Assembly: GCF_000464535.1 (NCBI RefSeq) | Contig: NW_006916523.1 | Coordinates: 4,711 to 68,710, forward strand | DNA: 64,000 bases | Direction of reading: 5' to 3' | Source of the DNA: Endocarpon pusillum Z07020 | Taxonomy: Eukaryota > Ascomycota > Eurotiomycetes > Verrucariales > Verrucariaceae | In this document: positions 1 through 9,277 of the stretch, one piece after another | How the letters are laid out: every line of letters starts with the position of its first letter | How positions within the stretch are numbered: the first letter of the stretch is position 1 | Position numbers and translations under genes: made by a program | Notes under the pieces: model-generated | What the model was told of the DNA's origin: nothing | Database searches by the model: none | What the model saw: only the letters and a program-made list of their open reading frames with translations

Positions 1-161
1 TCATCAAAGCTTCGACGATCATTTTTCCACGTATGTGTGATATAGTTCACAAAGCTCGTCTTCAATCAACAGCTATGTCCTATCGAGACTGGTATAATAT
101 AGTCTAGCTCCTCCCCACAGTCTTTAGATTTTCTATATTTCCCTCCCATATGAGTACTGTA

Positions 162-1104
162 TCTCATGCCCGGCTGATCTGTCGCCATAGGCCTTGGCGC
201 CGATCTGTTTACTCAATCTCCACCAACGCATCCTTTCCTTTTTTTTATTTATTCAACAACCATAACTCGGACAACTCTGAAACTTTGATAGATCATTCTA
301 TGGCCTCAAAATCAGGTCATCAGGTCGCCAGACCAAAAAAACGTCGAAGATACGAGAAAATAATGCATTAGCCCTAATCTTGCTTGAAGCATTGCTAACG
401 ACTGCACAACATCCTATTGACAAGGGTATCCCTTAATTTTTGCCCCTGCAACGTCTATCATTTATTCATATGACTTTTAGAATGCTTATCATTATTCCCC
501 TGCAATTATTTCTGCTTCTACTTGGCGAGGGAACACTCTTAGCAATTGACAGTGCAACAAAAGCATATACTACTCTAATCATGACTGATCCTACTACTAT
601 GGGGTTTCATGCTGGAGGCTTCTCTTTATTGATCATCGATATTTGCCAAAACTATGCATATCTAACCTAGAAGACAACTCAGATGCATCAGAAGAGGAAG
701 ATACTCCATCAACAATTTATTGACTTACTCATCAACGAGATGTTAGGCTATATTCTACATACTCCAGCCATAGGTAACCCTTCGGAGCATTTCTGGGAAC
801 ACCTAGAGAAGAAGAGGCAGTGTGCCTATCGCCTCAAAGTCAGAGGGGGGGGTGTTCAGGGGTGTAGAAGGAAGGGGAGAGTTCTGCGGAAAATATCTGG
901 CAATGCTAGACCAACTCCGAAGCCTTAGGAGGTTCTGACAGTTTGTAAATGCTATAGAGTTGCTCTATGTGTAGATAGGCCTTGTTTCCAGAGATTTCAT
1001 GCCATGAATACTACTGATTAGCATGGAATGGTAGAAACAATAGCAAAAGTTGAATAGTTTGAGGCGTGCCAAGGCCTGTTACGACAGATCAGCCAGGCAT
1101 GAGA
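162..1104. mobile_element. DNA-transposon remnant with ~40-bp terminal inverted repeats
   Basis: The left end (162-202) and the reverse complement of the right end (1064-1104) match at roughly 35 of 41 positions; both begin TCTCATGCC, followed by GGCTGATCTGTCG and then AGGCCTTGGC. The interior (about 860 bp) has only short open frames, none recognisable as a transposase; one (150-371) encodes a basic RPKKRRR stretch. I see no clear target-site duplication. Probably a non-autonomous or decayed cut-and-paste element; the superfamily cannot be set. A second copy of its right end lies at 1889-2066. Confidence 0.55.
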
Positions 1105-1317
1105 CAATCGAGCTGCAATGCTAACGTTACGATCGACATGTTGTATTATTGTGATAGTTACAACATTTACATAAGACACTTAGAATCTACGTTATCAGAA
1201 TTACTAAGTGGAACTCCTTTCAAAGACTGCTCTTATTGCGATTAGTGCTAAGAGCTATAAAACGCGCGATGGCTGTCGGAGATAGATGAATAAATGATGG
1301 TGTATTTTTGAACATGC

Positions 1318-1680
1318 TTAATGATCCATACTCTGTTTGTAGTTATGTAGTATTCGTACCACCTTCTCGTGGCCACACTCTAATGCCGCCTGTAGTGCAT
1401 TACCGTACTGTCCTCCTTGAGTGTTAACATCAGCACCTCGGTCCAGTAGTGTCTGCACCACCTTCTCGTGGCTATATACTGATGCCGCCTGTAGTGCGTT
1501 ACCATAGTATCCTCCTTGAGCGTTGACATCGGCACCTCGGTCCAGTAGTGTCTGCACCACCTTCTCGTGGCCATAGTCTGATGCCGCATATAGTGCATTA
1601 CCGTAGCGTCCTCCTTGAGCGTTGACATCAGCACCTCGGTCCAGTAGTGTCTGCACCACCTTCTCGTGGCCACTCTAATC
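1318..1680 (-). pseudogene. Duplicated ankyrin-repeat 3' fragment of the adjacent NLR-like gene
   Basis: A 113-residue open frame made of about three near-identical 33-residue ankyrin repeats (core VVQTLLDRGADVNAQGG), ending in the same tail as the larger neighbour (HNYKQSMDH here, YNYKQSINH there). The repeat unit is exactly 99 bp. No start codon context, HET or NACHT domain precedes it, so it is most simply a truncated tandem copy of the neighbour's 3' end. It could still be expressed if spliced to upstream sequence, but I see no sign of that. Confidence 0.75.
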
Positions 1681-1748
1681 ATTGCTTATGAGTGCTCATC
1701 CTGATCACCTCTGATCATTGCTCATGAGTGCTCACCCTGATCACCTCT
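1677..1748. repeat. 36-bp tandem repeat, two copies
   Basis: Two adjacent 36-bp units (1677-1712 and 1713-1748), each containing GAGTGCTCA and CTGATCACCTCT, differ by a few transitions; a third unit starts and breaks off at 1749. They lie between the two copies of the segmental duplication. Confidence 0.7.
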
Positions 1749-2293
1749 GATCATTACGTTGTCCAGGTCTGACCTTGTGTGCAGTTCAGGGTCCAGTCCT
1801 GTCTAAGTCTGTCATAGTTCCTTCGCAGAGTGCCAGGCAGCTCTGTAGTGCCTGTCTGTGCTTGGCGTGTTCACGTGCTGTAACAAAGAGGTTCTGACAG
1901 GTTGTAAATGTTATAAAGTTGCTCTATGTGTAGATAGGCCTTGTTTCCAGAGATATCATGCCATGAATACTACTGATTAGCATAGAATTGTAGAAATAAT
2001 AGCAAAAGTTAAATAGTTTGAGGCGTGCTAAAGCCTGTTACAAAAGATTAGTCAGGCATAAGATATGTGCTAGTAGCTAATGACAATCAAGCTGCAATGC
2101 TAACGTTACGATCGATATGTTATATTACTGTGATACAACATTTACATAAGACACTTTAGTATCTACGTTAATAGAATTACTAAGTGGAACTTCTTTCAAA
2201 GACTGCTCTCATTGCGATTAGTGCTAAGAGCTATAACGCGCGCGATGGCTGTCGGAGATAGATGAATAATTGATGGTGTATTTTTGAACATGC

Positions 2294-5200
2294 TTAATGA
2301 TTTATACTCTGCTTGTAGTTATATAGTATTCGTATCACCTTCTCGTGGCCACACTCTAATGCCGCCTGTAGTGCGTTACTGTAGCGTCCTCGAGCGTTGA
2401 CATCAGCACCTCGGTCCAGTAGTGTCTGCACCACCTTCTCATGGCCACATACTGATGCCGCATATAGTGCATTATTGTAGTGTCCTCCTTGAGCGTGGAC
2501 ATCGGCACCTTGGTCCAGTAGTGTCTGCACCACCTTCTCGTGGCCACGGCCTGATGCCGCCTGTAGTGCATTTCCGTAGCGTCCTCCTTGAGCGTTAACG
2601 TAGGCGCCCTTATCTAACAGCATCTGTACGATCTCTCGAGAGCCATGATATGATGACACCTGTAAGACAGACCCGTAGGTTCCGCAAATTGTATTAACAG
2701 GTTTCGATACGCTAAGTAATACTGATAGTAAATTTGAGTATTGTTGTTCCGCAATGAAGTAGATTAAAGTCACGCCGGACGTGACCTTCTTAGATTTGTA
2801 ACGCTCGAGGACATTCCACCAGAGTCTGTGTAAGTCCAACCAGAGACCGTTCGCGTCGATTTGATTTTTCAAGAAAGCTAGCTGAGAGATACTATGCTGC
2901 TGTGCTTGTTCAGCGTGGTCGAAAAGATATGAAATCGCATAGTCGAGAAAGGGCAGTTTCAGGCGCATTTCAGATCTGAATATGTCTCCAAGGAGGCATT
3001 GGTCTTGTGACTAGCTTCACAATAATGTTCGTATTCTTTAGGCATATTATTCATCGATATACAGCGGAAACAAGCTATCCGCAGGATTTCATGGCTGATA
3101 CCAGCAACATTCGTGGCCAGAGCTCGGGATATTGATGCCAAGCCATTCTCTTTGAGTAGGAATTCGCGAACTGTCTCATGTATGAATTGGACCGTTGCCG
3201 CTTGTGACGGGGCAACTTCGACAGCTTCAACAAGACCACGTGAACAGTTGAGGACAAATCTGGCAAGGCGATCGGGCGCAGGCACAGAGATCTCGGTAGG
3301 TAAAGTGCGTATCGGGTTATCCGGCGATTTAGAGTATTCCATTGCAACAAATAGTTCTGCCGGCTGAAGTGGACGCATGCGGAAAACCATCCACTGAAAG
3401 AAAAGCATGCTGGTTTCGATCCCGTCGTCACTCTTCAGCAAGATCCCTTGAAATAGCTCGTTGAGACCTGCTGGAATGGTTTTGAGCCGAGCTTTCATTT
3501 CCGATAAAGGTACTCCACGGTCATCGAGTTTGTTCAATATCTGCACGACAAGGACGACCCAAAGAAAGATCCGAGCTGATTTGTTCAGAATCTCGGCTCG
3601 AAGGTCGCCCTTTTCAGGACCATCAAGGCACGTTAGTTCCTTTGTGATGTAGTTATCAATATCCTGACCGTGCTCAAGTTGATCTTCGACCACCAAGGAA
3701 AGTCCTCTAGTAATGCTGATGTGAGGATAGTGACGACTCGAAAGGCAGATGTGGAGTTTGCAAGAGCTGCCAAGGGCTAATGCTCGGTCAAAAAGTTGTT
3801 GTAAAAAGCTGATCATTTGTCGGACATCATCCTCATACTCGGCCTCGTCGAGTGCGTCGATCAACAGGCACAGTCCGGACGACTCGTTCGACTCGATAGT
3901 ATCATAGAGAAATTCTTGCAGTTCTTCCACAGACCAGTTCTCCCCCAATTGTCCTGGGTCTTTTAAAGCAAATTTTTCTGCAAATAGAGTTCGGATGCTT
4001 GGATACGAAGACAGAAGGTGATGCACAACTGTACGGTACAAACCTAAACTTGACTTCTCAAGAGAAGCCGAAGCTCGGGCATTGAAGAAGTAAGGGACGA
4101 TGGTTTGCTGGACACGGTCCTTGCTCTTTCGCCTACGAAGCCATTCAAAAAGAGTCTTCATGAGTGTCGACTTGCCGCAGCCAGGTTTGCCCTTGATCCA
4201 CAGAAAGCCGCTGTGTTGAGCTAAGCAGCCATTTTCATACCATGTCCGAAAATGCGGATGACGAAAGAGCCACTGGCAGGTTGACAACAGTGCTTTCTTG
4301 ACGTTGTTGACACGAAAGTCGATTCGATCGAATAGGAGGGACTTGAGGAGGAAATTGTACTTGTCTTCGCTGATCATCATTGAATTGTGTTCAGAACCCT
4401 GACCTGACTGCTGGATGTGGCCACCCATGATTTCCATATGCGATATAGTTGTGTTGCCATACGAACGACTGTTACTCGGCCCCGAGACGTTCACATCATA
4501 CGATGTCCTGACACGTTTTGCAGGCCTCGGCTCGCCTAATCGTGAAACTTGTGCCGTCTGACCGACGTCGGCGGCTCGCCCAATGAAGTCATCGACATCA
4601 TTGAGCGGCGCCAGTCTCCGGCACAATCCCAGTGATCTGACCTCATCAATAACACCAAGACGGCCAGCGATATTACTGCCACACTGCTTGTTAATCTCCT
4701 CCTTGAGCCGGCGGAACGCATTGTCGCCCTCGCCATAGATAAGCGGCATAAACACGTTGAAAATTCCGAGTAGACAATATGCTCCGTCCTCTGTCTCCCT
4801 AGTCTGGCGCTTTTTCGTCCAACGTATTTTTTCGTCGATCGGAAATTGAGCGAGAGGTGTGCCACACAGAGCAGCGAGAGGAAGGGTCGTGACCTCGTGG
4901 ATCAGCTGTGCCAGCGTCTGCTTTGTCCCTATGAAGTCTTCTTCCTGCGAGAAGAATTCGACAATAGCAGGGGCCAGAAGCTCTTGCAGCGTCCAGCCTC
5001 GTGTAAACCATCGGCTGATTCGCAAGCTTGATTCCCACATGCTCTGCACTTCACCGATGTTGTCACCCTTACGCACTGATACATCGGAAAGATAGACATA
5101 GCACTTTTTCGCATCACGATACCAACTAAACATCAATGTGATGGCTTTCGACAGCTCAACGTGGTTGTCTTTGTTGATACAACATGTATCCACCCAGAAG

Positions 5201-5415
5201 TACTCGATCCCGTCTTTTCTCGCTTGTTCTCCACAAAATCGAATCTTCGCATATCCCGCCTTGCTTTGACCTTGACTCTTCTGTATATCGGCGAAGGTGA
5301 CTTCGTTGCGGTCTAAACCCCAGGTGTGGGAGAGGATCGCATAGGGAGGAATGTTCTTGTCTAGATCATCGGTCAGGCTGAGCTCGTTCTGACTGCTCCA
5401 TCTCAAGAGTCGCAT
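2294..5415 (-). CDS. HET-NACHT-ankyrin NLR-like protein, frame broken before the ankyrins
   Basis: Fungal NLR-like receptor of the heterokaryon-incompatibility type. The first 818 codons (5415 to 2959) begin in the usual HET way and show the motifs YAILSHTWG, YFWVDTCCINK and RGWTLQELLAP (residues ~25-150), then YCLLGIF. A NACHT module follows, with P-loop GKPGCGKST near residue 410 and a Walker-B-like LCLLIDALDEAE near 520. The frame ends at a TGA at 2959-2961. A second frame, overlapping by 10 bases (2968 to 2294, 224 codons), continues with a linker and about four 33-residue ankyrin repeats. Family architecture suggests one original protein of about 1,040 residues. I found no convincing intron bridging the junction, so a frameshift (natural or assembly) is likely. 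In this family HET triggers cell death and the repeats are thought to sense ligand; a role here is inference. Confidence 0.8.
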
Positions 5416-6091
5416 TGCTGCATCGTCGTTGGCAATTGTGTTAGGTCCGTGAAAGGTGCTCAGTAAATTGCAATCTCCGTAACTTATAAATTCTCACACA
5501 ACTGTACCATCTACTAGAGGTCGACCGAAGGACGGCCAGAAACGCTGAATTGTTATAACCCAACCTGTGACTCCTACATCATGCTCAGCCTCATCGAAGC
5601 AGCTTTGAGATGTTCTGGCAAGCAGGCAAACTGCGACAATCACGTGACTATCGCCAAGTGCCGGAGGCTGCCGTTCGCGAGATCACAGACAGACTCCGCT
5701 TATATGTCGGAGCATAGTTATCGAAGCACAAGATAGAAAGCAGAAGAGGTTTCAAATGACTATCATAACAGTGTAACAGGAGGTGTGGTGACTTACAGGC
5801 TGTAAGCGGCCGAAGGCCTATTGGGTGTCCTTAACGTTCTAAGCGCCGTAGTGGGGCAAGACCCTCAGCTTTCCAAAGATTATGGACACATCTTTTAGGA
5901 CTTCGATTTCGCACATAACTATACTACTTACACTGGCAGAGCTTCAATCCAACTTGAAGTTCAGTTGAGCGGCATCTCCAAGTCTTGGCAACATCTCCGC
6001 AGCTTCAATGAACAGGATCTTCGATTTTGTGAAGGGTCACGCTTGTCCTGCGCTTCTTTCAAGCACTGCCAGTGCATGAGCACTGCCCATC
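5416..6091. other. Intergenic, divergent promoters of the NLR-like gene and ETR1
   Basis: No credible ORF. The space separates two divergently transcribed genes, so it should hold both promoters. I could not pick out specific sites. Confidence 0.5.
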
Positions 6092-7339
6092 ATGGCAGCC
6101 AAGACCCTCTCGCCAGCATCTCGGCCCATCCTTGCATCGAGATTCACTCGCATACCCCACCCAACAACAAGCACACGATTCCAACCCTCCGTACAGCTTC
6201 TCCCCCTCGACCGCCGGCTTATCCGGCCTCTCTCTACCTACGGCTACATGCAATCCAAAGCGCTGGTCTACTCAACCCACGGCGAGCCACGTGATAAACT
6301 CCATCTACACACCTATTCAATCTCACCTCCCACCCGAACATCCATCACACTACGCATGCTGGCTGCGCCCATCAACCCCGCGGATGTGAATCAGATCCAA
6401 GGCTCGTACCCGAGCAAACCACCTCTCGGTACCGCGCTTGGTACGAGTGTGCCTAGCGCCGTAGGGGGGAATGAAGGGGTTGCTGAAGTGCTGGCTACAG
6501 GTGGGGAATGTAAAACCGTGGGGAAGGGAGACTGGGTGATCATGAAACGTACTGGCATGGGGACATGGAGGACGCATATGCAAGTCGATGAGGGGGAGGT
6601 CATGAAGATACCGAACAAAGAAGGGTTGAGCGCGTTGCAGGTTGGCACCGTGAGCGTCAACCCGGTATCAGCGTACCGCATGGTGAAGGATTACGTCGAC
6701 TGGAGTGCTTTCGGCCTACGTGATAAGGAGGAATGGCTGATCCAAAACGGCGCGAACAGCGGTGTCGGTCGCGCAGCCATCCAATTCGCCAAACAATGGG
6801 GCATTAAGAGCCTGAACGTGATCCGCGAACGCCCCGGCTGGAAAGCTCTAAAGTCCGAGCTCGAAGACCTCGGCGCCACAAAAGTAGTCACGGAATCCAC
6901 TTTAATGGAAAGAAGCTTCAAAGACCAAGTCGCCGAATGGACGAAATCAGGCCGCGAACCCATCAGACTCGGCCTGAACTGCGTCGGCGGTAAGAACGCC
7001 ACTGCGCTGGCGAAACTGCTCAGTCCAGACGCTCAAATGGTGACATATGGCGCCATGTCGAAACAACCCACCCTGCTGCCTACCGGGCTGCTTATCTTCA
7101 ACAACATCACCTTCAGCGGGTTCTGGGTGAGCAAGTGGAGTGACCGGCATGCGAGGGAAAAGCAGCAGACGGTAGAGGACATCTTAAACATGATGAGGGA
7201 AGGGAGCTTCAAGGATGTTCCTGTGCAGGAGCTGCTGTGGGATCGGGGGACGAAGGAAGAGCAGTTGAAGGAGGCGGTGCAGGGGACTCTGGAGGGGTAC
7301 AGGAAGGGGAAAGGGGTTTTTCTTTTTGGAGAGACTTGA
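6092..7339 (+). CDS. ETR1: Mitochondrial trans-2-enoyl-thioester reductase (ETR1/MECR)
   Basis: NADPH-dependent 2-enoyl-thioester reductase, last step of each cycle of mitochondrial type II fatty-acid synthesis, needed for lipoate supply and respiration. The 415-residue intronless ORF has an Arg/Ser/Thr-rich, acid-poor N-terminus of about 45 residues typical of a mitochondrial presequence. It then follows the zinc-less medium-chain reductase fold: APINPADVNQIQG near residue 90, VGGNEGVAEV near 125, the Rossmann segment QNGANSGVGRAAIQFAK near 220, and LNCVGGKNA near 295. Length and motif order match fungal ETR1/MRF1 proteins. The ATG at 6092 is used because it supplies the presequence. I see no defects. 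Confidence 0.93.
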   Translation: MAAKTLSPASRPILASRFTRIPHPTTSTRFQPSVQLLPLDRRLIRPLSTYGYMQSKALVYSTHGEPRDKLHLHTYSISPPTRTSITLRMLAAPINPADVNQIQGSYPSKPPLGTALGTSVPSAVGGNEGVAEVLATGGECKTVGKGDWVIMKRTGMGTWRTHMQVDEGEVMKIPNKEGLSALQVGTVSVNPVSAYRMVKDYVDWSAFGLRDKEEWLIQNGANSGVGRAAIQFAKQWGIKSLNVIRERPGWKALKSELEDLGATKVVTESTLMERSFKDQVAEWTKSGREPIRLGLNCVGGKNATALAKLLSPDAQMVTYGAMSKQPTLLPTGLLIFNNITFSGFWVSKWSDRHAREKQQTVEDILNMMREGSFKDVPVQELLWDRGTKEEQLKEAVQGTLEGYRKGKGVFLFGET

Positions 7340-7867
7340 ATGAAACATGCTCATGGAGTCCAAGGTTCTTCTCTTCGGTAATAGAAGTGAGTCTGCTGTT
7401 GAAAGCCTCGATGTCAACGACAGCAAGGAAGGCGGGAGAAATTGGTCCGGCCTCAGGACGGTCACTCCAAGTATATGGTCTGGAAGGCTAGGTAATTACC
7501 GGAGTATCATGCATCTGTGGAATGCAAGAATTGAGGTCCCACGTCCCCTGCCGAGCAGAAAATCACCGGCAACCAGCGTTACGTGACAGTCTACGCTGTG
7601 GGATCGCAGATGGCTTTGAAGTTGTGCCAGATGGATTCATGAGCCTTCCAACAAGTGAGAACAGTCGAATGGTCTGACGGATAAATGTAATCATATTGTA
7701 ATCCAGAGACATCAAATAAAAGTGCAAACGTCGGACAATATGACGGAAGACTCAATACATTTTGTATTAATTTTGTAGTATATACATAGAGCCTCAACAA
7801 TCTGTAGGCATATTACTCGCTACCCGCGACACACTGTCCAAGCTTCTCCATGCCAGCGAACGATACT
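7340..7867. other. Intergenic between convergent ETR1 and Rds1-like genes
   Basis: No coding signal; it holds the 3' regions of two convergent genes, AT-rich at 7680-7800. No other structure seen. Confidence 0.5.
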
Positions 7868-9277
7868 CTAACCGGCCTGATACAGCGCTGGACCAGCAAC
7901 AACATGAGGGTTGACCTGGGAAATGTTGAATGGCGTCACATACAGATCGAGATCTGTAAGAACGACAAACATAGTGCCATTTACAGCTGGATCTCCCTCA
8001 AATGTTGATACATCCGGCTGGACGGTCATGCCAGTGGTGCCAGACACGTTGGTCAACGGCGAATAAGTCACGTTCAATTGACTGGCCCACAGAACGAATT
8101 TTGGAGCGCCAGCGGTGGTCGATGTGATGTAACTGTTGTTCGGCCCTACTGGCCTTCCTGGTGTTTCCCAAGAAAAATAGACCTGACGACCTGGGTACGA
8201 CAAGGGAATCGTGCGGTTTTGACTAATGCGAGGATTGCAGTCCGCGAGCTCATCATCCGCATCAAAGCAGGCCTCCTCGGGAGGGACCACAGTCGAGTTT
8301 AAAGTGTTCATACCAGTGTCAATGGTCTCGTTGATACCAGTCTGACGGGCATCGAGACGGGCTGGGTTTGGCTGATTCAGGATTGCGAGAGCTGGAAAGT
8401 TCTGCCATGCCAGGCGAGTTTGATTGGCCGGACATTCCGAGATGTATGGTGCAAGCAAAGTCCAGGCCCATGACTGAGGCACCCCAACTTCAAACCAAAC
8501 TGGCATGGGGAAGATGCCATCGAACTGACGGAAGATAAGTTGCTGCCTAGCCTCGGTAGTGATGGATTGGAGCAAAAGCGTGGCAGACTCGCGAGAGTCG
8601 AGATGTTCTAGGAAACCATACACGCCGGACTCTCCAAAACGCGTCAACTTCTGGCAGAAGTCGAGGAATTCGCGCACAGTGGTAAATGGATAGTTGTATG
8701 TGCACTGAACGGGAGCACTCTCGCCAATAATATTGGTGAGGAGTGTAGAGTGACCAACTTCTTGGTCCGCCATGAACTGGATTAAGTAGCGATCTTCAGC
8801 AGTCAAGCCAGCGGCCTCGAACTCTTCGGCAGAGAATGTAGCAAGACCATGGTGGAAGAGATCGAGCTCAATCCACTCCTGATACAAAGCGAGCGCAAAT
8901 GACTGATAATCAAAATCGCTCTTGACATTGTAAACAGGCTCGGTCCCATTGGTGCCAAGCCCCCCGGCCGGTGTATACGGAGCTGGCTGAGGGTCTTGAA
9001 GTTCGCCATTTGCAAGGTAGGTCGTTGCTGTAGGGTTTGGTGGAAGCGCTGGGATGGAGGCTGCCAGAACAGTGTTCGATAGAGCACCGGTCGTAGTTGG
9101 CTGGCCACTATACGGGCCGTGAGAAGTAGGACCCGTAACCTGGCTGCTCACAACAGGCGGTGCTGGTGCAGCAGTTGCGGTCGCTGCCGGCGCATCGGTT
9201 GTGGCTTGAGGGGCTGGTGCTGCAAAAGCAGAGGCTGTAAGAGCCAAGAGGCCAGCAGCTTGAAAATAAGAAGGCAT
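7868..9277 (-). CDS. Secreted Rds1-like protein with ferritin-like domain
   Basis: Resembles the Rds1 stress-related family of fungi, whose biochemical role is unknown. The frame opens at 9313, but the ATG at 9277 gives a clean signal peptide (MPSYFQAAGLLALTASAFA, then APAPQ), so I start there (469 residues). A low-complexity Ala/Pro/Thr stretch leads to a ferritin-like helical domain at about residues 115-300 with DYQSFALALYQEWIELDLF, RYLIQFMADQEVGHS and EARQQLIFRQFDG, which carry the Glu/His pattern of ferritin-like folds. The C-terminal 130 residues form a beta-rich, N-glycosylation-site-rich tail (several NVS, NGT, NIS). No GPI signal is evident, so secretion or wall association is likely. 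No introns seen. Confidence 0.85.
   Translation of the reverse strand: MPSYFQAAGLLALTASAFAAPAPQATTDAPAATATAAPAPPVVSSQVTGPTSHGPYSGQPTTTGALSNTVLAASIPALPPNPTATTYLANGELQDPQPAPYTPAGGLGTNGTEPVYNVKSDFDYQSFALALYQEWIELDLFHHGLATFSAEEFEAAGLTAEDRYLIQFMADQEVGHSTLLTNIIGESAPVQCTYNYPFTTVREFLDFCQKLTRFGESGVYGFLEHLDSRESATLLLQSITTEARQQLIFRQFDGIFPMPVWFEVGVPQSWAWTLLAPYISECPANQTRLAWQNFPALAILNQPNPARLDARQTGINETIDTGMNTLNSTVVPPEEACFDADDELADCNPRISQNRTIPLSYPGRQVYFSWETPGRPVGPNNSYITSTTAGAPKFVLWASQLNVTYSPLTNVSGTTGMTVQPDVSTFEGDPAVNGTMFVVLTDLDLYVTPFNISQVNPHVVAGPALYQAG

Larger units (their letters stand above)
930..2620. repeat. Tandem segmental duplication: transposon right end plus ankyrin 3' end
   Basis: Copy 1 (about 930-1680) and copy 2 (about 1889-2620) align through the transposon right end, a shared AT-rich spacer and the 3' part of an ankyrin gene. 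Copy 2 carries about 19 extra bases at 2067-2085. Many differences are transitions in which copy 2 has A or T where copy 1 has G or C, often CA to TA or TG to TA. The copies are separated by about 200 bp containing a 36-bp tandem repeat. Confidence 0.8.

Noticed and set aside
1..161. Start-of-window sequence as part of the first transposon
   Set aside because: Similarity to the right terminal repeat begins only at 162; nothing before it matches.
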